Shown here one piece after another: positions 7,769 through 17,763 of a stretch of DNA of 64,000 nt. Both the position numbers and the translations under genes were made by a program. A model generated the notes under the pieces. The model worked only from the letters and a program-made list of their open reading frames with translations, did not search any database and was not told the DNA's origin. The DNA lies in NCBI RefSeq assembly GCF_026151165.2, contig NZ_CP117849.1, positions 1,364,001-1,428,000 of the forward strand. Direction: 5' to 3'. Source of the stretch: Cryobacterium sp. SO2. GTDB taxonomy: Bacteria; Actinomycetota; Actinomycetes; Actinomycetales; Microbacteriaceae. Each line of letters opens with the position of its first letter. Positions within the stretch are counted from its first letter, which is position 1.

Positions 7769-8991
7769 ACCGGCTGCTCAGCAACGTGGTCGGCTCGTTC
7801 GTGGAGGCCTGGCAGGAGCTGCGCATCCACAAGACCCGGGTGATGCTGTCGCTGATCGGCGTGGCCGTCGCGGTCTGCGCGATCACCACCGTCGTCGGCC
7901 TCGGCGCCGTCGCGCAACAGTCCATCGTGGAGCAGAACGAACGCAGCGGCGGGCGCAGCGCCACGCTCTCGCTGTATGCATCCTCGAGCGATGGCAGCAT
8001 CATCGATCCCGAGGTCATGCAGGAACTCTGGGCGACCGAACTCGAACGGTACGGCATCGAGTACGCCAGCCGGGTGCTGTACTCCACCCAGACCGTACAG
8101 TTCACGGATGGCGCGGTGCCCGTGCAGGTTATGGGCGTCGACCAGCCCTACGGCACCATGCACCGGGTGACCCTCTCCGAGGGTTCCTGGTTCGCCGAGG
8201 ACGACGCTGAGCGCCTCGCACCGGCGGTGCTCGTCAATCAGATCTTCTACGACAGGATCGGCCGGCCAGACCTGGCCACGCATCCCACCACGACCCTGCT
8301 CGGCGCCACTCCGACCACCGCCGTGATCACCGGCGTCTACCCGGTGAGCGTCTGGGAGACCGAACCGGCCATGTACCTGCTCATGGACACGCTGACCGCA
8401 CTGACGCCCGCCGATCAGCTCGCGGCGGGCGGCATGACCCCGAACTACGAATTGTGGGTGCCGCCGGAGATCAGCGAGGACCTGATCACGGCGCTGCAGC
8501 GGGATGTCCAGGGGGCGCTCGGCGCCGGCACCGAGGTGTCGGTGAGCCGGCAGGACTACGCCGCGTACAACGAGGACCCGTTCGCGTCGATCAAGTTGCT
8601 GGTCGGGGGAGTGGCCGGCCTCGTGCTGCTGCTCGGCGCACTGGGACTGGTGAACATCGCCCTGGTCACCCTCAAGCAGCGCATCCGCGAGATCGGCGTG
8701 CGGCGCAGCTTCGGCGCCACCGCCGGCCGGGTGTTCTTCTCGGTGATGATGGAGAGCATCGTCGCCACCGTGGTGGCCGGCGTCGTCGGCGTGATCGGGG
8801 CGGTGCTCATCGTGACCAACCCGGTCGTGCAGGGCTTCATCGCCCAGGGCATGGTCACCGACTTCCCGCCGTTCCCGGTGGAGGCGGCCCTGCTCGGCCT
8901 GGCCTGCTCCGTCGGTGTCGGCGCCCTGGCCGGCCTGCTGCCGGCCCTCGTGGCGGTGCGCGTCAAGGTGATCGACGCCATCCGCTATTGA
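7765..8991 (+). CDS. ABC transporter permease (FtsX/MacB type)
   Basis: The 408-aa protein has one N-terminal membrane helix (about 27-49), a large extracytoplasmic domain (about 50-275) and three C-terminal helices (about 278-405) with the conserved RIREIGVRRSFGA segment between the first two. This is the MacB_PCD plus FtsX topology. It starts at ATG 7765, overlapping the ATPase stop (ATGA). With the upstream adaptor and ATPase it forms a complete tripartite-like exporter. Substrate unknown. Confidence 0.9.
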   Translation: MNRLLSNVVGSFVEAWQELRIHKTRVMLSLIGVAVAVCAITTVVGLGAVAQQSIVEQNERSGGRSATLSLYASSSDGSIIDPEVMQELWATELERYGIEYASRVLYSTQTVQFTDGAVPVQVMGVDQPYGTMHRVTLSEGSWFAEDDAERLAPAVLVNQIFYDRIGRPDLATHPTTTLLGATPTTAVITGVYPVSVWETEPAMYLLMDTLTALTPADQLAAGGMTPNYELWVPPEISEDLITALQRDVQGALGAGTEVSVSRQDYAAYNEDPFASIKLLVGGVAGLVLLLGALGLVNIALVTLKQRIREIGVRRSFGATAGRVFFSVMMESIVATVVAGVVGVIGAVLIVTNPVVQGFIAQGMVTDFPPFPVEAALLGLACSVGVGALAGLLPALVAVRVKVIDAIRY

Positions 8992-8998
8992 TCGCTCG

Positions 8999-9055
8999 CG
9001 AAAGCGGCCGTGTGGTCGCCACGGCTCTCCCGAAGCAGCCCCAGGGCCGCTTTCG
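8999..9055. terminator. 11-bp inverted repeat between the efflux operon and ftsK
   Basis: CGAAAGCGGCC (8999-9009) pairs perfectly with 9045-9055 across a 35-nt loop. It starts 7 nt after the permease stop. The long loop and lack of a T run make it an atypical terminator. The half-site CGAAAGCGG also occurs at 5913 and 27025 in other intergenic regions. Confidence 0.45.
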
Positions 9056-9122
9056 TGGAGTCCTGAACGGGTCACGCCCGGGTAATTGGGCGTGGGCTCA
9101 CGCCGATGTCGGCGCTCGGCGG

Positions 9123-9128
9123 TACCGT
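9123..9128 (+). promoter_or_regulatory. -10 box of ftsK (leaderless type)
   Basis: TACCGT ends 8 nt before ATG 9136, and no clear Shine-Dalgarno site separates them. Confidence 0.45.
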
Positions 9129-9135
9129 GGAACAC

Positions 9136-12039
9136 ATGGCTACGAGCACTAAGTCGACCGGGCGTGCCCGCAGCACGCCTGCGCGCGGCACCGGAACGAC
9201 CGCGCGCACCAAGGCCGGCACCACCACGAACCAAAAAACCGTCAAGTTCCCGGCGGCCGAGACCAAGCCCGGCCTCGGCGTGCGGCTGTGGATGGGCCTG
9301 GCCCACGTGTCCGGCGGCGCCGCGCGCGCGCTCGGCCCCGAGCAGCTCTCCAAGGAGGAACGCCGCGACGGCCTGCCCTTCTTCCTCGTGCTGCTCGCGA
9401 TCGCCGGAGCCGTCATCGAGTGGTTCCTGATCAACGACCCGATCGCTCAGACCCTGGATGCCTGGACCTTCGGCGCCCTCTTCGGCCGGCTGGCCTTCGC
9501 CCTGCCGGTGATCTTGCTGCTCTTCGCGATCTGGCTGTTCCGCAACCCGAGCTCCGTGCACGACAACGGCCGCATCGGCATCGGCCTGTCGCTGCTGCTG
9601 GTCACGGTCTCCGGGCTGTGCCACATCTTCGGCGGCCAGCCCGCGCCCACCCAGGGCGTGGAGGTGCTGGCCCTCTCCGGCGGTGTCCTCGGCTGGATGA
9701 TCGCCGCCCCGCTGATCTTCCTGATCACCACCGTGGGCGCGGCCATCGTAGTGATCCTGCTGCTCATCCTCAGCCTCTTCATCATCACCAAGACCCCGCC
9801 GAACAAGATCGGTGAGCGCAGCCGCGAGCTCTACGCCTGGCTGTTCGGCACCCCGCTGGCCGAACCCGAGGAACGGGCGGCGGCGAAGGAAGCCAAGCAC
9901 GAGCGCATCCAGGCGCTCAAGACCAAGCAGATCGAGCTCGACGGCCTCGACCCGGCCCAGGACGACGACACCGACGAGGGCGCCCTGCCCTGGTGGCGTC
10001 GCAACACCAGCAAGCGCGAGGAGGACCCCGACTTCTCCAGCGCCATGTCGAGCGAGTCCGACGAGCCAGCCCCGCCGGCCGCCGACCCGCTCAGCACCCT
10101 GCTCAACCACGGGGCGGATGCGGCCAAGGGCGGCTTCGACTCCGCCCTCGAGTCCCCGAAGGAACCGGTTCACCAGGACCACTACGGCACCGAGGTGCTC
10201 GAAGACCTGCTCAAGGCCGAGGAAGCCATCAAGCGCTTCACCGGCGAGGTGGAACCGCTGCCGCGCAGCACGGGCCTGCACGCCGACGACCCGGCCGGCC
10301 TCACCGAGGAGCTGCCGGGCCTCGACGACCTCGACGAGGCGGCCACCGCGGTGGACCGCAGCGTGGGCGAGTACAAGTTCGGCGAAGAGCCCGTGCTGCC
10401 GTACGTGCTGCCGTCGGCCACGACCCTCACCGCCGGCCCGCCGGCCAAGGCCCGCTCAGCGGCCAACGACGAGATCGTCAAGTCCATCACCGAGGTGCTC
10501 AGCCAGTTCTCGGTGGACGCCCGCGTCACCGGTTTCTCCCGCGGCCCCACCGTCACCCAGTACGAGATCGAACTCGGCCCCGGCGTCAAGGTCGAGCGGG
10601 TCACCGCGCTGAGCAAGAACCTCTCCTACGCCGTCGCCTCCAACGAGGTGCGCATCCTCTCGCCGATCCCCGGCAAGAGCGCCATCGGCATCGAGATCCC
10701 CAACACCGACCGTGAGATCGTCACCCTCGGAGACGTGCTCCGCTCGAGCACGGCCACCAACAGCACCCACCCGATGACCATCGGCGTCGGCAAGGACGTC
10801 GGTGGCGGGTTCGTCATCGCCAACCTCGCCAAGATGCCCCACCTGCTCGTGGCCGGCTCCACCGGATCCGGTAAGTCCAGCTTCGTGAACTCGATGATCA
10901 CGAGCCTGCTCATGCGCGCCAAGCCCAGCGACGTGCGCATGGTGCTGATCGACCCCAAGCGCGTCGAGCTCGCCGCCTACGCCGGCGTGCCGCACCTGAT
11001 CACCCCCATCATCACGAACCCCAAGAAGGCAGCCGAAGCGCTGCAGTGGGTCGTGAAGGAGATGGACATGCGTTACGACGACCTGGCCAGCTTCGGATTC
11101 CGGCACATCGACGACTTCAACAAGGCCGTCGTCAACAATGAGATCGTGCTGCCCGCCGGCAGCGCCCGCACCCTCAAGCCCTACCCCTACCTCCTCGTGG
11201 TGGTCGACGAGCTCGCCGACCTCATGATGGTCGCCCCGCGCGATGTCGAAGACTCGATCGTGCGCATCACGCAGCTGGCCCGTGCCTCCGGCATCCACCT
11301 GGTGCTGGCCACCCAGCGCCCCAGCGTCGACGTGGTCACCGGTCTGATCAAGGCCAATGTGCCGTCCCGTCTGGCCTTCGCCGTCACGAGCGTCACCGAC
11401 TCCAGGGTCATCCTCGACCAGCCCGGCGCCGACAAGCTGATCGGCCAGGGCGACGCACTGTTCCTGCCGATGGGCGCCTCCAAGGCCCTCCGGGTGCAGG
11501 GCGCCTGGGTGAACGAGTCCGAGATCGAACGTGTGGTCAAGCACGTCACCCAGCAGGCCAGGCCCGACTACCGGCCCGACGTCTCCGCCGAGGCGCCGCG
11601 CAAGGAGATCGACTCCGACATCGGCGACGACCTCGAGGTGCTGCTCGCCGCCGCCGAGCTCGTGGTGTCCACCCAGTTCGGCTCCACCTCGATGCTGCAG
11701 CGCAAGCTCCGCGTGGGCTTCGCCAAGGCCGGCCGCCTGATGGACCTGCTCGAGTCCCGTGAGATCGTCGGCCCGTCGGAGGGTTCAAAGGCCCGCGACG
11801 TTCTCGTCACCGCCGAACAACTGCCCAGCGTGCTGGCCAAGCTGCGCGGCTCAGACGCCGAGCACCACGCCGCCACCGCCCGCTCGCAGTTCGAAGAATC
11901 GCAGCGTCAGCAGGCGCACGAGCAGGCCGCGCCCGACCCCCGCTACGCCGACGACCCGGTGGCCAAGATGAGTGAAGGGTACGCTGAGGAGGAGGGCGAC
12001 TCCGACGAGGACGCCTGGCAACTCACCGACAGGGACTGA
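9136..12039 (+). CDS. ftsK: DNA translocase FtsK/SpoIIIE
   Basis: FtsK is a septum-located motor that pumps chromosome ends into daughter cells. The protein has about 967 aa. An N-terminal basic Ser/Thr-rich tail is followed by four membrane helices between about 80 and 220, an acidic linker, and the RecA-like motor with Walker A AGSTGSGKSS near 570 and the segment LVVVDELADLMM (Walker B). A winged-helix gamma domain follows (LRVGFAKAGRLMDLLE), the part that reads KOPS-like polarity signals. I prefer ATG 9136 to GTG/ATG starts further upstream because of the promoter spacing. pgsA follows immediately, the conserved actinobacterial order. Confidence 0.95.
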   Translation: MATSTKSTGRARSTPARGTGTTARTKAGTTTNQKTVKFPAAETKPGLGVRLWMGLAHVSGGAARALGPEQLSKEERRDGLPFFLVLLAIAGAVIEWFLINDPIAQTLDAWTFGALFGRLAFALPVILLLFAIWLFRNPSSVHDNGRIGIGLSLLLVTVSGLCHIFGGQPAPTQGVEVLALSGGVLGWMIAAPLIFLITTVGAAIVVILLLILSLFIITKTPPNKIGERSRELYAWLFGTPLAEPEERAAAKEAKHERIQALKTKQIELDGLDPAQDDDTDEGALPWWRRNTSKREEDPDFSSAMSSESDEPAPPAADPLSTLLNHGADAAKGGFDSALESPKEPVHQDHYGTEVLEDLLKAEEAIKRFTGEVEPLPRSTGLHADDPAGLTEELPGLDDLDEAATAVDRSVGEYKFGEEPVLPYVLPSATTLTAGPPAKARSAANDEIVKSITEVLSQFSVDARVTGFSRGPTVTQYEIELGPGVKVERVTALSKNLSYAVASNEVRILSPIPGKSAIGIEIPNTDREIVTLGDVLRSSTATNSTHPMTIGVGKDVGGGFVIANLAKMPHLLVAGSTGSGKSSFVNSMITSLLMRAKPSDVRMVLIDPKRVELAAYAGVPHLITPIITNPKKAAEALQWVVKEMDMRYDDLASFGFRHIDDFNKAVVNNEIVLPAGSARTLKPYPYLLVVVDELADLMMVAPRDVEDSIVRITQLARASGIHLVLATQRPSVDVVTGLIKANVPSRLAFAVTSVTDSRVILDQPGADKLIGQGDALFLPMGASKALRVQGAWVNESEIERVVKHVTQQARPDYRPDVSAEAPRKEIDSDIGDDLEVLLAAAELVVSTQFGSTSMLQRKLRVGFAKAGRLMDLLESREIVGPSEGSKARDVLVTAEQLPSVLAKLRGSDAEHHAATARSQFEESQRQQAHEQAAPDPRYADDPVAKMSEGYAEEEGDSDEDAWQLTDRD

Positions 12040-12043
12040 CCCC

Positions 12044-12646
12044 ATGGCTACACCGACCACTCCGGCCAAGGCGTCCAACTGGAACCTGCCCAACGTCATC
12101 ACCATCGTGCGCATCCTGCTCGCACCGCTGTTCTTCTGGATGCTGCTGGCCGACAACGGCGCAGATGGCGCGCTGCGCTGGTGGGCCGCTGTGCTGTTCA
12201 TCGTGGCGATCGCCACCGACGGTGTCGACGGGGCCATCGCCCGGCGGTACAACCTGGTCACCGACCTCGGCAAGCTGCTCGACCCGATCGCCGACAAGAT
12301 CCTCACCGGCGCCGCGCTGATCGGCCTGTCGATCCTGGCCGAGCTGCCCTGGTGGGTCACCATCGTCATCCTGGTGCGCGAGATCGGCATCACCGTGTTC
12401 CGCTTCGCCATGCTCAGCGACAGGGTCATCCCCGCTTCCCGCGGCGGCAAGCTCAAGACCATCATGCAATCGGTGGCGATCTCGCTGGCCCTGCTGCCAC
12501 TCTGGCTGGTCTTCGGCGGCTGGATCGACTGGGTCAACACCATCACCATGACCCTCGCTCTGCTGCTCACGGTCTACACGGGCGTCGAATACCTCGTCGC
12601 CGCCCGCCGGGAGAACCGTCAGCCCAAGCCCACCAGCCAGGCCTGA
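12044..12646 (+). CDS. pgsA: CDP-diacylglycerol--glycerol-3-phosphate 3-phosphatidyltransferase
   Basis: PgsA makes phosphatidylglycerol phosphate, the precursor of phosphatidylglycerol and cardiolipin, in the cytoplasmic membrane. The 200-aa protein contains the CDP-alcohol phosphotransferase signature D-G-x2-A-R-x8-G-x3-D-x3-D around residues 65-90 (DGAIARR, then LGKLLDPIADK) and several membrane helices. ATG 12044, 4 nt after the ftsK stop, gives the expected N-terminus (NLPNVITIVRI near residue 15). Placed between ftsK and cinA/clgR, it corresponds to the pgsA3 position in mycobacteria. The exact CDP-alcohol acceptor cannot be proven by sequence alone. Confidence 0.92.
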   Translation: MATPTTPAKASNWNLPNVITIVRILLAPLFFWMLLADNGADGALRWWAAVLFIVAIATDGVDGAIARRYNLVTDLGKLLDPIADKILTGAALIGLSILAELPWWVTIVILVREIGITVFRFAMLSDRVIPASRGGKLKTIMQSVAISLALLPLWLVFGGWIDWVNTITMTLALLLTVYTGVEYLVAARRENRQPKPTSQA

Positions 12647-12647
12647 G

Positions 12648-13175
12648 ATGCCCGCTGAGTCGGCCAGGGCCACGGATGCCGCGGCAGACCTGGTCGCCAC
12701 CCTCACCGCCAGGCACCTCACCATCGCCGTGGCGGAATCGCTGACCGGCGGACTGCTCGTGGCCGAGCTTGTGCGCATCCCCGGCGCATCCGCCGTGCTG
12801 GCCGGGGGAGTCGTGGCCTACCAGACGCCGCTCAAGCACACCCTGTTGGGCGTGGACGCTGTAGTGCTGGCCGAGCACGGGGCCGTGCACCCCGAGGTGG
12901 CCAGGCAGATGGCGAGCGGCGTGCGCACCGCCCTGGCCGTCGACGGGCGCCCGGCCGACATCGGCATCGCCACCACCGGGGTGGCCGGCCCCGATGAACA
13001 AGACGGGCAGGCCGTCGGCACGGTCTACCTGGGAGTGTCGTTCGGGGATAGTGTGCGGGCCATGGGGTTCAGCTTCACGGGCGGCCGGGCAGAGATCCGG
13101 GCGCAGGCCGTCGAGCAGGCGATCGAAGCTGTGCGTCAGCTGATGGAACCCGGAAAGCCCGAATTCGCGGAATAG
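12648..13175 (+). CDS. cinA: CinA C-terminal domain protein (nicotinamide-nucleotide amidohydrolase)
   Basis: The 175-aa protein is a stand-alone CinA C-terminal (PncC) domain; the N-terminal MoCF-like domain of full CinA is absent, as in most actinobacteria. AESLTGGLL near residue 29 and TTGVAGP near 106 are the conserved active-site blocks. The family deamidates nicotinamide mononucleotide in NAD recycling. The start follows the pgsA stop by one base, so they are co-transcribed. Confidence 0.9.
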   Translation: MPAESARATDAAADLVATLTARHLTIAVAESLTGGLLVAELVRIPGASAVLAGGVVAYQTPLKHTLLGVDAVVLAEHGAVHPEVARQMASGVRTALAVDGRPADIGIATTGVAGPDEQDGQAVGTVYLGVSFGDSVRAMGFSFTGGRAEIRAQAVEQAIEAVRQLMEPGKPEFAE

Positions 13176-13341
13176 TTCGTGTTACCGGTGGGTTACAGAA
13201 GGCATATTCACAAGAAAAGTCCAGTCATCCTCGGTAATCTCGAGGTGTCGGATGGATAGGGTACTGTTGGCCATCCGCCACACGAAACTGACCAGTTGAG
13301 TGGGCCCCAGCAGTTCAGACAGCACGAAGAAGGAGGTTCCG
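13176..13341 (+). promoter_or_regulatory. clgR upstream region
   Basis: This 166-nt gap separates cinA from clgR. TAGGGTACTGT at 13256-13266 is a candidate -10 region, and GAAGGAGG sits just before the ATG. The gap suggests that clgR has its own promoter, as ClgR autoregulation in other actinobacteria would require. No clear ClgR operator was identified. Confidence 0.35.
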
Positions 13342-13650
13342 ATGATTCTTGTTCGTCAGGAAATCGGCGATGTGCTCAGGGACTTCCGCCTGCAGAAGGG
13401 GCGCACACTGCGTCAGGTTGCGAGTAAGGCCAGTGTGGCCCTCGGATACCTGTCCGAAGTGGAGCGCGGCCAGAAGGAAGCCTCATCTGAGATTCTGGCT
13501 TCCGTCGCAGAGGCGTTGGAGACCCCCATTTCAGTCATCATGCGCGAGGTCGGCGACCGTTTGGCCGTCATCGAGGGAATCGATCGTTTCCCCGACACCG
13601 TGCCCGACGAGCTGGTTGCGAAGTTCGACGCCAGCATGATGGTGCGCTAA
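13342..13650 (+). CDS. clgR: XRE-family transcriptional regulator, ClgR-like
   Basis: This 102-aa protein has a helix-turn-helix at about 20-60, including TLRQVASKASVALGYLSEVE, which closely fits ClgR. ClgR activates clp protease genes and other stress genes in Streptomyces, Corynebacterium and Mycobacterium. The position after ftsK-pgsA-cinA matches clgR in Mycobacterium. AGGAGG lies 7 nt before ATG 13342; a longer frame from 13300 is unlikely. The C-terminus (DASMMVR) lacks the terminal Ala-Ala that marks some ClgR proteins for ClpP, so its own turnover may differ. Confidence 0.85.
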   Translation: MILVRQEIGDVLRDFRLQKGRTLRQVASKASVALGYLSEVERGQKEASSEILASVAEALETPISVIMREVGDRLAVIEGIDRFPDTVPDELVAKFDASMMVR

Positions 13651-13704
13651 GTCGGCCACCATCACGGCGGCACCGACTGAACGCAGCATCCGAATGAGCA
13701 CACC

Positions 13705-13926
13705 ATGAGACTGAGCGAATTCCGCCAGGCCCTGAAAGATGAATTCGGCGAGAGTTACGGCCGGGTCCTCACCAGGGACCTGGTGCTCGGTCCGCTCGGA
13801 CGCACGGCCGATCAGGCCCTTGCCGGCGGCGTTCCCGCCCGCGATGTCTGGCTGGCGCTCTGCGCCGAGACGGATGTCCCGCCGGCCAGGCGCCACGGTG
13901 CAGGCCTGCCGCCGGCGCGCAGCTGA
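13705..13926 (+). CDS. DUF3046 family protein
   Basis: The 73-aa product begins MRLSEFRQALKDEFGE and contains LGRTADQALAGGVPARDVW, the whole DUF3046 family pattern. Its function is unknown. In actinobacteria it almost always sits directly before recA, as it does here. Conserved small acidic/basic residues and no membrane segment suggest a cytoplasmic protein. A perfect hairpin follows 46 nt after its stop. Confidence 0.88.
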   Translation: MRLSEFRQALKDEFGESYGRVLTRDLVLGPLGRTADQALAGGVPARDVWLALCAETDVPPARRHGAGLPPARS

Positions 13927-13971
13927 CCGTCCCGCAGACCAGCCCGAGCGCCGGAAACATCCCATGACCCA

Positions 13972-14002
13972 GAACGGCCCGGCTCACCCAGCCGGGCCGT
14001 TC
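13972..14002 (+). terminator. Terminator hairpin between the DUF3046 gene and recA
   Basis: GAACGGCCCGGC (13972-13983) pairs perfectly with 13991-14002 over a 7-nt loop, followed by GTCTGTC. It should insulate recA transcription from the upstream operon. Confidence 0.75.
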
Positions 14003-14074
14003 GTCTGTCACCGGCCCTGCACGTCCTCCGGCGAAGATTTCCGGCACCGCGGTTTCCGACACACCGCAACACCG

Positions 14075-14090
14075 TCGAATGCGTGTTCGG
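14075..14090 (+). promoter_or_regulatory. SOS box (LexA operator) of recA
   Basis: TCGAATGCGTGTTCGG matches the actinobacterial LexA box TCGAAC-N4-GTTCGA at 10 of 12 specified positions. It overlaps the place where the -35 element should lie relative to the -10 candidate TAGGCT (14098-14103), which suits repression by LexA. The same TCGAA-N6-TTCGG pattern occurs at 26539-26554 between lexA and the LysM gene. Confidence 0.75.
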
Positions 14091-14097
14091 TTCTTGG

Positions 14098-14103
14098 TAG
14101 GCT
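14098..14103 (+). promoter_or_regulatory. Candidate -10 box of recA
   Basis: TAGGCT lies 17 nt after TCGAAT (14075-14080) and predicts a leader of about 185 nt before ATG 14295. I saw no obvious riboswitch or small gene in this leader. Confidence 0.45.
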
Positions 14104-14294
14104 CCTCCACAGTAGAAGTCGAAGACGGATTATGCACAGTAGCGGTGCCTCCCGGCCAGTGTCGGGGGTGCCGCGTACAGTCAGGCTCGTCAACGACCTG
14201 CGCACCAGCCTTGTCGAGGACGGTCGCCGGGGTCTTCCCGGTGGCCGGAACGACAGCCTATAGGCGCCACGCGCACGACCCGAAGGAGCACACC

Positions 14295-15437
<1,143 letters not shown>

Positions 15438-15442
15438 CCACC

Positions 15443-16057
15443 ATGGTGCACTTCGAAGCCTCGCCTGAGCGCTCCGCCGATCGGGCGGGCCTGGCCCCGG
15501 TGACCTACCTGCCGGGCGCCAGCCCCACCGACCAGGCGGATGCCGCCGCCGACGAGGCGGCGGACGAGCGCGAGCACGCCGAGAAGATGCTCCTACAGCG
15601 TCTGCGCGGCCGGTCGCTCTCGGTCGTCGAGGCCGAGAAGCTGCTCCGCTCCACCGATATCGACGAGGAGGCGGTGCAGGAGATCCTCGAACGCTTCGCC
15701 GAACTGCACTACCTCGACGAAGAGAAGCTCGCCGACCAGATCATGCACAGCCACCACGAACGCAAGGGGCTGGGCCGCAGCGGCGTCGCCGCCGAGATGC
15801 GCCAACGCGGTCTCGACGCCGAACTGATCGCCGAGAAGCTCGAAGAGATGCCGGACGACGAGGCCGAGCGGGCCACCGAGCTCGCGCTCAAACGCGTGCA
15901 GCAGCTCGACAGGTTTGACGACGCCACCATCGACCGTCGGCTCACCGGGTTCCTGATGCGCAAGGGCTACGCCTCCTCGGTGGTGCGGGACGCCGTCAAG
16001 GCCGCGCTGGCGTCCCGGCGCGGCTCCGGCCGCACCTCCACCGTGCGATTCCGCTGA
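15443..16057 (+). CDS. recX: Regulatory protein RecX
   Basis: RecX binds RecA filaments and limits RecA activity. The 204-aa protein has the three-helix repeats of RecX (LLRSTDIDEEAVQEIL, LADQIMHSHHERKGLG, VVRDAVKAAL) and the conserved KGLGRSGVAAEMRQRG region near 108-124. Its first 40 residues are an acidic, Ala-rich extension without recognised function. The recA-recX pair is standard in actinobacteria. Confidence 0.92.
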   Translation: MVHFEASPERSADRAGLAPVTYLPGASPTDQADAAADEAADEREHAEKMLLQRLRGRSLSVVEAEKLLRSTDIDEEAVQEILERFAELHYLDEEKLADQIMHSHHERKGLGRSGVAAEMRQRGLDAELIAEKLEEMPDDEAERATELALKRVQQLDRFDDATIDRRLTGFLMRKGYASSVVRDAVKAALASRRGSGRTSTVRFR

Positions 16058-16077
16058 GCCTGGCCCGCGCGCAAGCG

Positions 16078-16083
16078 TAAGCT
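16078..16083 (+). promoter_or_regulatory. Candidate -10 box of miaB
   Basis: TAAGCT ends 10 nt before ATG 16093, giving a leader of only a few nt. GGGGG in between could also act as a weak ribosome binding site. Confidence 0.4.
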
Positions 16084-16092
16084 GGGGGAACT

Positions 16093-17757
16093 ATGAGCAG
16101 CGTCACCGCACCGTCCCTCGCCACTCCGTCGTCCCTCGACCCGTCGCCGCATGCGACCACGGTGATCGCGCCGTCGTCGGCGGCGAGGGACGACGAGGGC
16201 CGGGCGCGCACCTACGAGGTGCGCACCTTCGGCTGCCAGATGAACGTGCACGACTCCGAACGGCTCAGCGGGTCGCTCGAAGCGGCCGGCTACGTGTCCG
16301 CGGACGGCGCCGAGGCCGACATCGTCGTGATCAACACCTGCGCGGTGCGGGAGAACGCCGACAACAAGCTCTACGGCAACCTGGGCTACCTGGCCTCGGT
16401 GAAGCGCAAGCATGCCGGCATGCAGATCGCCGTCGGCGGCTGCCTCGCCCAGAAGGACAAGGCCACCATCCTGGCCAAGGCACCCTGGGTAGACGTGGTC
16501 TTCGGCACCCACAACATGGGCTCCCTGCCCAGCCTGCTCGAACGAGCCCGCCACAACGGCGAGGCCCAGCTCGAGATCCTCGAATCCCTGGAGACCTTCC
16601 CCTCCACCCTGCCCACCAAGCGCGACTCCAGCTACAGCGGCTGGGTCTCCATCTCGGTCGGCTGCAACAACACCTGCACCTTCTGCATCGTGCCCGCCCT
16701 CCGCGGCAAGGAGAAGGACCGCCGCCCCGGCGAGATCCTCGCCGAGATCCAGGCCCTCGTCGACGACGGCGCCATCGAGGTCACCCTGCTCGGCCAGAAC
16801 GTCAACTCCTACGGCGTCGAGTTCGGCGACCGGCTCGCCTTCGGCAAGCTGCTGCGCGCGGCCGGGCAGATCCAGGGCCTGGAGCGCATCCGCTTCACCA
16901 GCCCGCACCCGGCCGCCTTCACCGACGACGTCATCGACGCCATGGCCGAGACCCCCGCCGTGATGCCGCAGCTGCACATGCCGTTGCAGTCCGGCTCCGA
17001 CCGGGTGCTCAAGGCGATGCGCCGCTCGTACCGGTCCACCAAGTTCCTCGGCATCCTCGAACGGGTGCGCGCCCAGATGCCCGACGCCGCGATCAGCACC
17101 GACATCATCGTCGGCTTCCCCGGCGAGACCGAGGAGGACTTCCTCGAGACCATGCGGGTCGTCGAGGAATCCAGGTTCGCCACCGCGTTCACCTTCCAGT
17201 ACTCCATCCGCCCGGGCACCCCCGCCGCCACCATGGCCGACCAGGTGCCCAAGGCCGTGGTGCAGGACCGCTACGAGCGCCTCATCGCGTTGCAGGAGCG
17301 CATCTCCTGGGAAGAGAACCGCAAGGTCATCGGCCGCGAGGTCGAACTCCTCGTCGCTAACGGCGAAGGCCGCAAGGACGCCGATACCCACCGGCTCAGC
17401 GGACGCGCACCCGACAGCCGCCTGGTGCACTTCGACGTGCCAGCCGGCTCCGAGCTTCCCCGCCCCGGCGACATGGTCACCGTCACGGTCACCCAGGCCG
17501 CCCCCTTCCACCTCATCGCCGACTCCCTCGACGGCACCCCCTTGCGCATCCGCCGCACCATCGCCGGCGACGCCTGGGACCGCGCGCAGGCCGAGTCCTG
17601 CGGCGTGCCCACCCCGGCCGGCTCCACGAGCGGTGCCGTCTCCCTCGGACTGCCGACCCTGCGCGTGGGCCCCGCCGGCCTGAACCTCAGCAACCTCAAC
17701 CAGCACGGCGGCGCCACGACGATCCCGATCTACCCCGTCGACGACGCGGAACGCTAG
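16093..17757 (+). CDS. miaB: tRNA-2-methylthio-N6-dimethylallyladenosine synthase
   Basis: MiaB is a radical-SAM methylthiotransferase acting on the i6A37 base made by MiaA. The 554-aa protein opens with the UPF0004 domain (FGCQMNVHDSERL near 50), has the three-cysteine SAM cluster CNNTCTFC near 192-199, and ends with a TRAM domain. The N-terminal 40 residues and the C-terminal tail of about 70 residues are longer than usual and poorly conserved. miaA follows after 6 nt, so both steps of the same modification are encoded together. Confidence 0.95.
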   Translation: MSSVTAPSLATPSSLDPSPHATTVIAPSSAARDDEGRARTYEVRTFGCQMNVHDSERLSGSLEAAGYVSADGAEADIVVINTCAVRENADNKLYGNLGYLASVKRKHAGMQIAVGGCLAQKDKATILAKAPWVDVVFGTHNMGSLPSLLERARHNGEAQLEILESLETFPSTLPTKRDSSYSGWVSISVGCNNTCTFCIVPALRGKEKDRRPGEILAEIQALVDDGAIEVTLLGQNVNSYGVEFGDRLAFGKLLRAAGQIQGLERIRFTSPHPAAFTDDVIDAMAETPAVMPQLHMPLQSGSDRVLKAMRRSYRSTKFLGILERVRAQMPDAAISTDIIVGFPGETEEDFLETMRVVEESRFATAFTFQYSIRPGTPAATMADQVPKAVVQDRYERLIALQERISWEENRKVIGREVELLVANGEGRKDADTHRLSGRAPDSRLVHFDVPAGSELPRPGDMVTVTVTQAAPFHLIADSLDGTPLRIRRTIAGDAWDRAQAESCGVPTPAGSTSGAVSLGLPTLRVGPAGLNLSNLNQHGGATTIPIYPVDDAER

Positions 17758-17763
17758 AGCGCG

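Noticed and set aside
7369..10281. Very long open frame on the minus strand (970 codons) opposite the ABC operon and ftsK
   Set aside because: It runs antisense to clear genes, is His/Gly/Ala-rich without known domains, and is the usual shadow of high-GC coding DNA.
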